This document shows positions 63,401 through 64,000 of a stretch of DNA of 64,000 nucleotides, one piece after another. The notes below the pieces were generated by a model. That model saw only the letters and a program-made list of their open reading frames with translations, had not been told where the DNA came from and searched no databases. The first letter of the stretch is position 1. The number at the start of each line of letters is the position of its first letter. This stretch comes from Myoxocephalus aenaeus (Eukaryota > Chordata > Actinopteri > Perciformes > Cottidae). The DNA lies in NCBI GenBank assembly GCA_038501785.1, contig JBAMJR010000031.1, positions 5,974,501 to 6,038,500 of the forward strand, in the 5' to 3' direction. The position numbers and the translations under genes are program-made.

Positions 63401-64000
63401 ATTGCACATCTGGATATATGACGCTGCATCAGTTCCTCATTCAGTCAATCCCATGAACAAAGCCAGAGCTAAGCTACCATTGTGAAATATATGTTTGTTT
63501 TTTAATTATCATCTTGTAAGACCTCTTATGTTTCATGGGAACCCTTGAGGTAGAACCGCTGTGCATCTGTGATATTCTATATATGCATCACTTGTCAGAC
63601 AATGGTTCCATATAACATAACAATGTAAAGCTACAAATACAAGAATGAAAACATGATGTCTTTTTTTTTATTGAAACGGTTTACTGATAAATGACAGATG
63701 GTTGTCATGAAACTTCATGATTAATCTCAAAATATCATGGGCTAAAAAGTCATACATGGTACTTAACATTGAATAGCAAGAGAATCCATGCTTCAGAGCA
63801 GACACTCAATTCACAAAGAAATCAGGCAAAATGCCCTTTTGATTTCAATAAAAAATATTAAATCTTTTTTTCCCCCAGTCTATCCATCTTTACAAGGTAC
63901 AGGTTTGTTCACTTTTTAATAATATAAAACGTTTAATACTGATTGTGAAACACTGGAATTAATTTACAAAACATAATAATATTAATATTAATAACAATAA
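63401..64000. other. Right-edge flank, possible 3' end of a neighbouring minus-strand gene
   Basis: AT-rich sequence without coding potential. On the minus strand AATAAA at 63672-63667 (gtttcaataaaaaaa) is followed by A/T-rich DNA and would end a transcript about 0.4 kb upstream of pitpnb. In mammals the next gene on this strand is TTC28, so a ttc28 3' UTR is possible, but no ttc28 coding sequence is in the window. Confidence 0.3.

Overview
This is a vertebrate nuclear window, almost certainly from a percomorph-type ray-finned fish. It contains two intron-bearing genes in the gene order known from vertebrates (MN1 next to PITPNB). It is very rich in long (CA/GT)n microsatellites, and it carries fish-type DNA transposon remnants (hAT, PIF/Harbinger-like, Tc1-like) plus a dispersed repeat familiar from spiny-rayed fish. 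Both genes are on the minus strand. Species and paralogue assignment (mn1a or mn1b) cannot be settled from the sequence alone.

Layout. 1-24.7 kb: non-coding flank downstream of mn1, dominated by about a dozen dinucleotide arrays, with one well-delimited 886-bp hAT element at 6210-7095. 24.7-42.1 kb: mn1 (MN1 proto-oncogene / transcriptional co-regulator). Exon 2 and the probable 3' UTR lie at the left, an 11.15-kb intron is in the middle, and the giant first exon (37389-40932) and GC-rich leader are at the right. The deduced protein is 1268 residues. 42.1-46.7 kb: intergenic. 46.7-63.3 kb: pitpnb (class I phosphatidylinositol transfer protein beta), reconstructed here as 11 coding exons giving 271 residues, the same length as mammalian PITP-beta. 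It includes an 8-nt microexon. Its promoter is near 63.25-63.4 kb with a perfect CRE and a CCAAT box. 63.6-64 kb: AT-rich sequence ending in a minus-strand polyadenylation signal, possibly the 3' end of the next gene (ttc28 is the expected neighbour, but no coding sequence is in the window).

The two genes are not functionally coupled. mn1 is a nuclear, intrinsically disordered transcription regulator and pitpnb is a Golgi/ER lipid-transfer protein. Their linkage is conserved synteny. I found no new multi-gene system. The points most worth checking are: (1) a 33-residue Ala/Gly tract inserted just before the highly conserved C-terminal tail of mn1; (2) Glu at position 262 of pitpnb, the PKC phospho-serine in mammals; (3) the pitpnb microexon and a (CT)n microsatellite serving as a splice polypyrimidine tract; (4) a perfect 36-bp palindrome inside a Harbinger-like element in the last pitpnb intron; (5) a 10-codon uORF ending 12 nt before the mn1 start; (6) a CpG-dense patch and a candidate conserved element in the mn1 intron.
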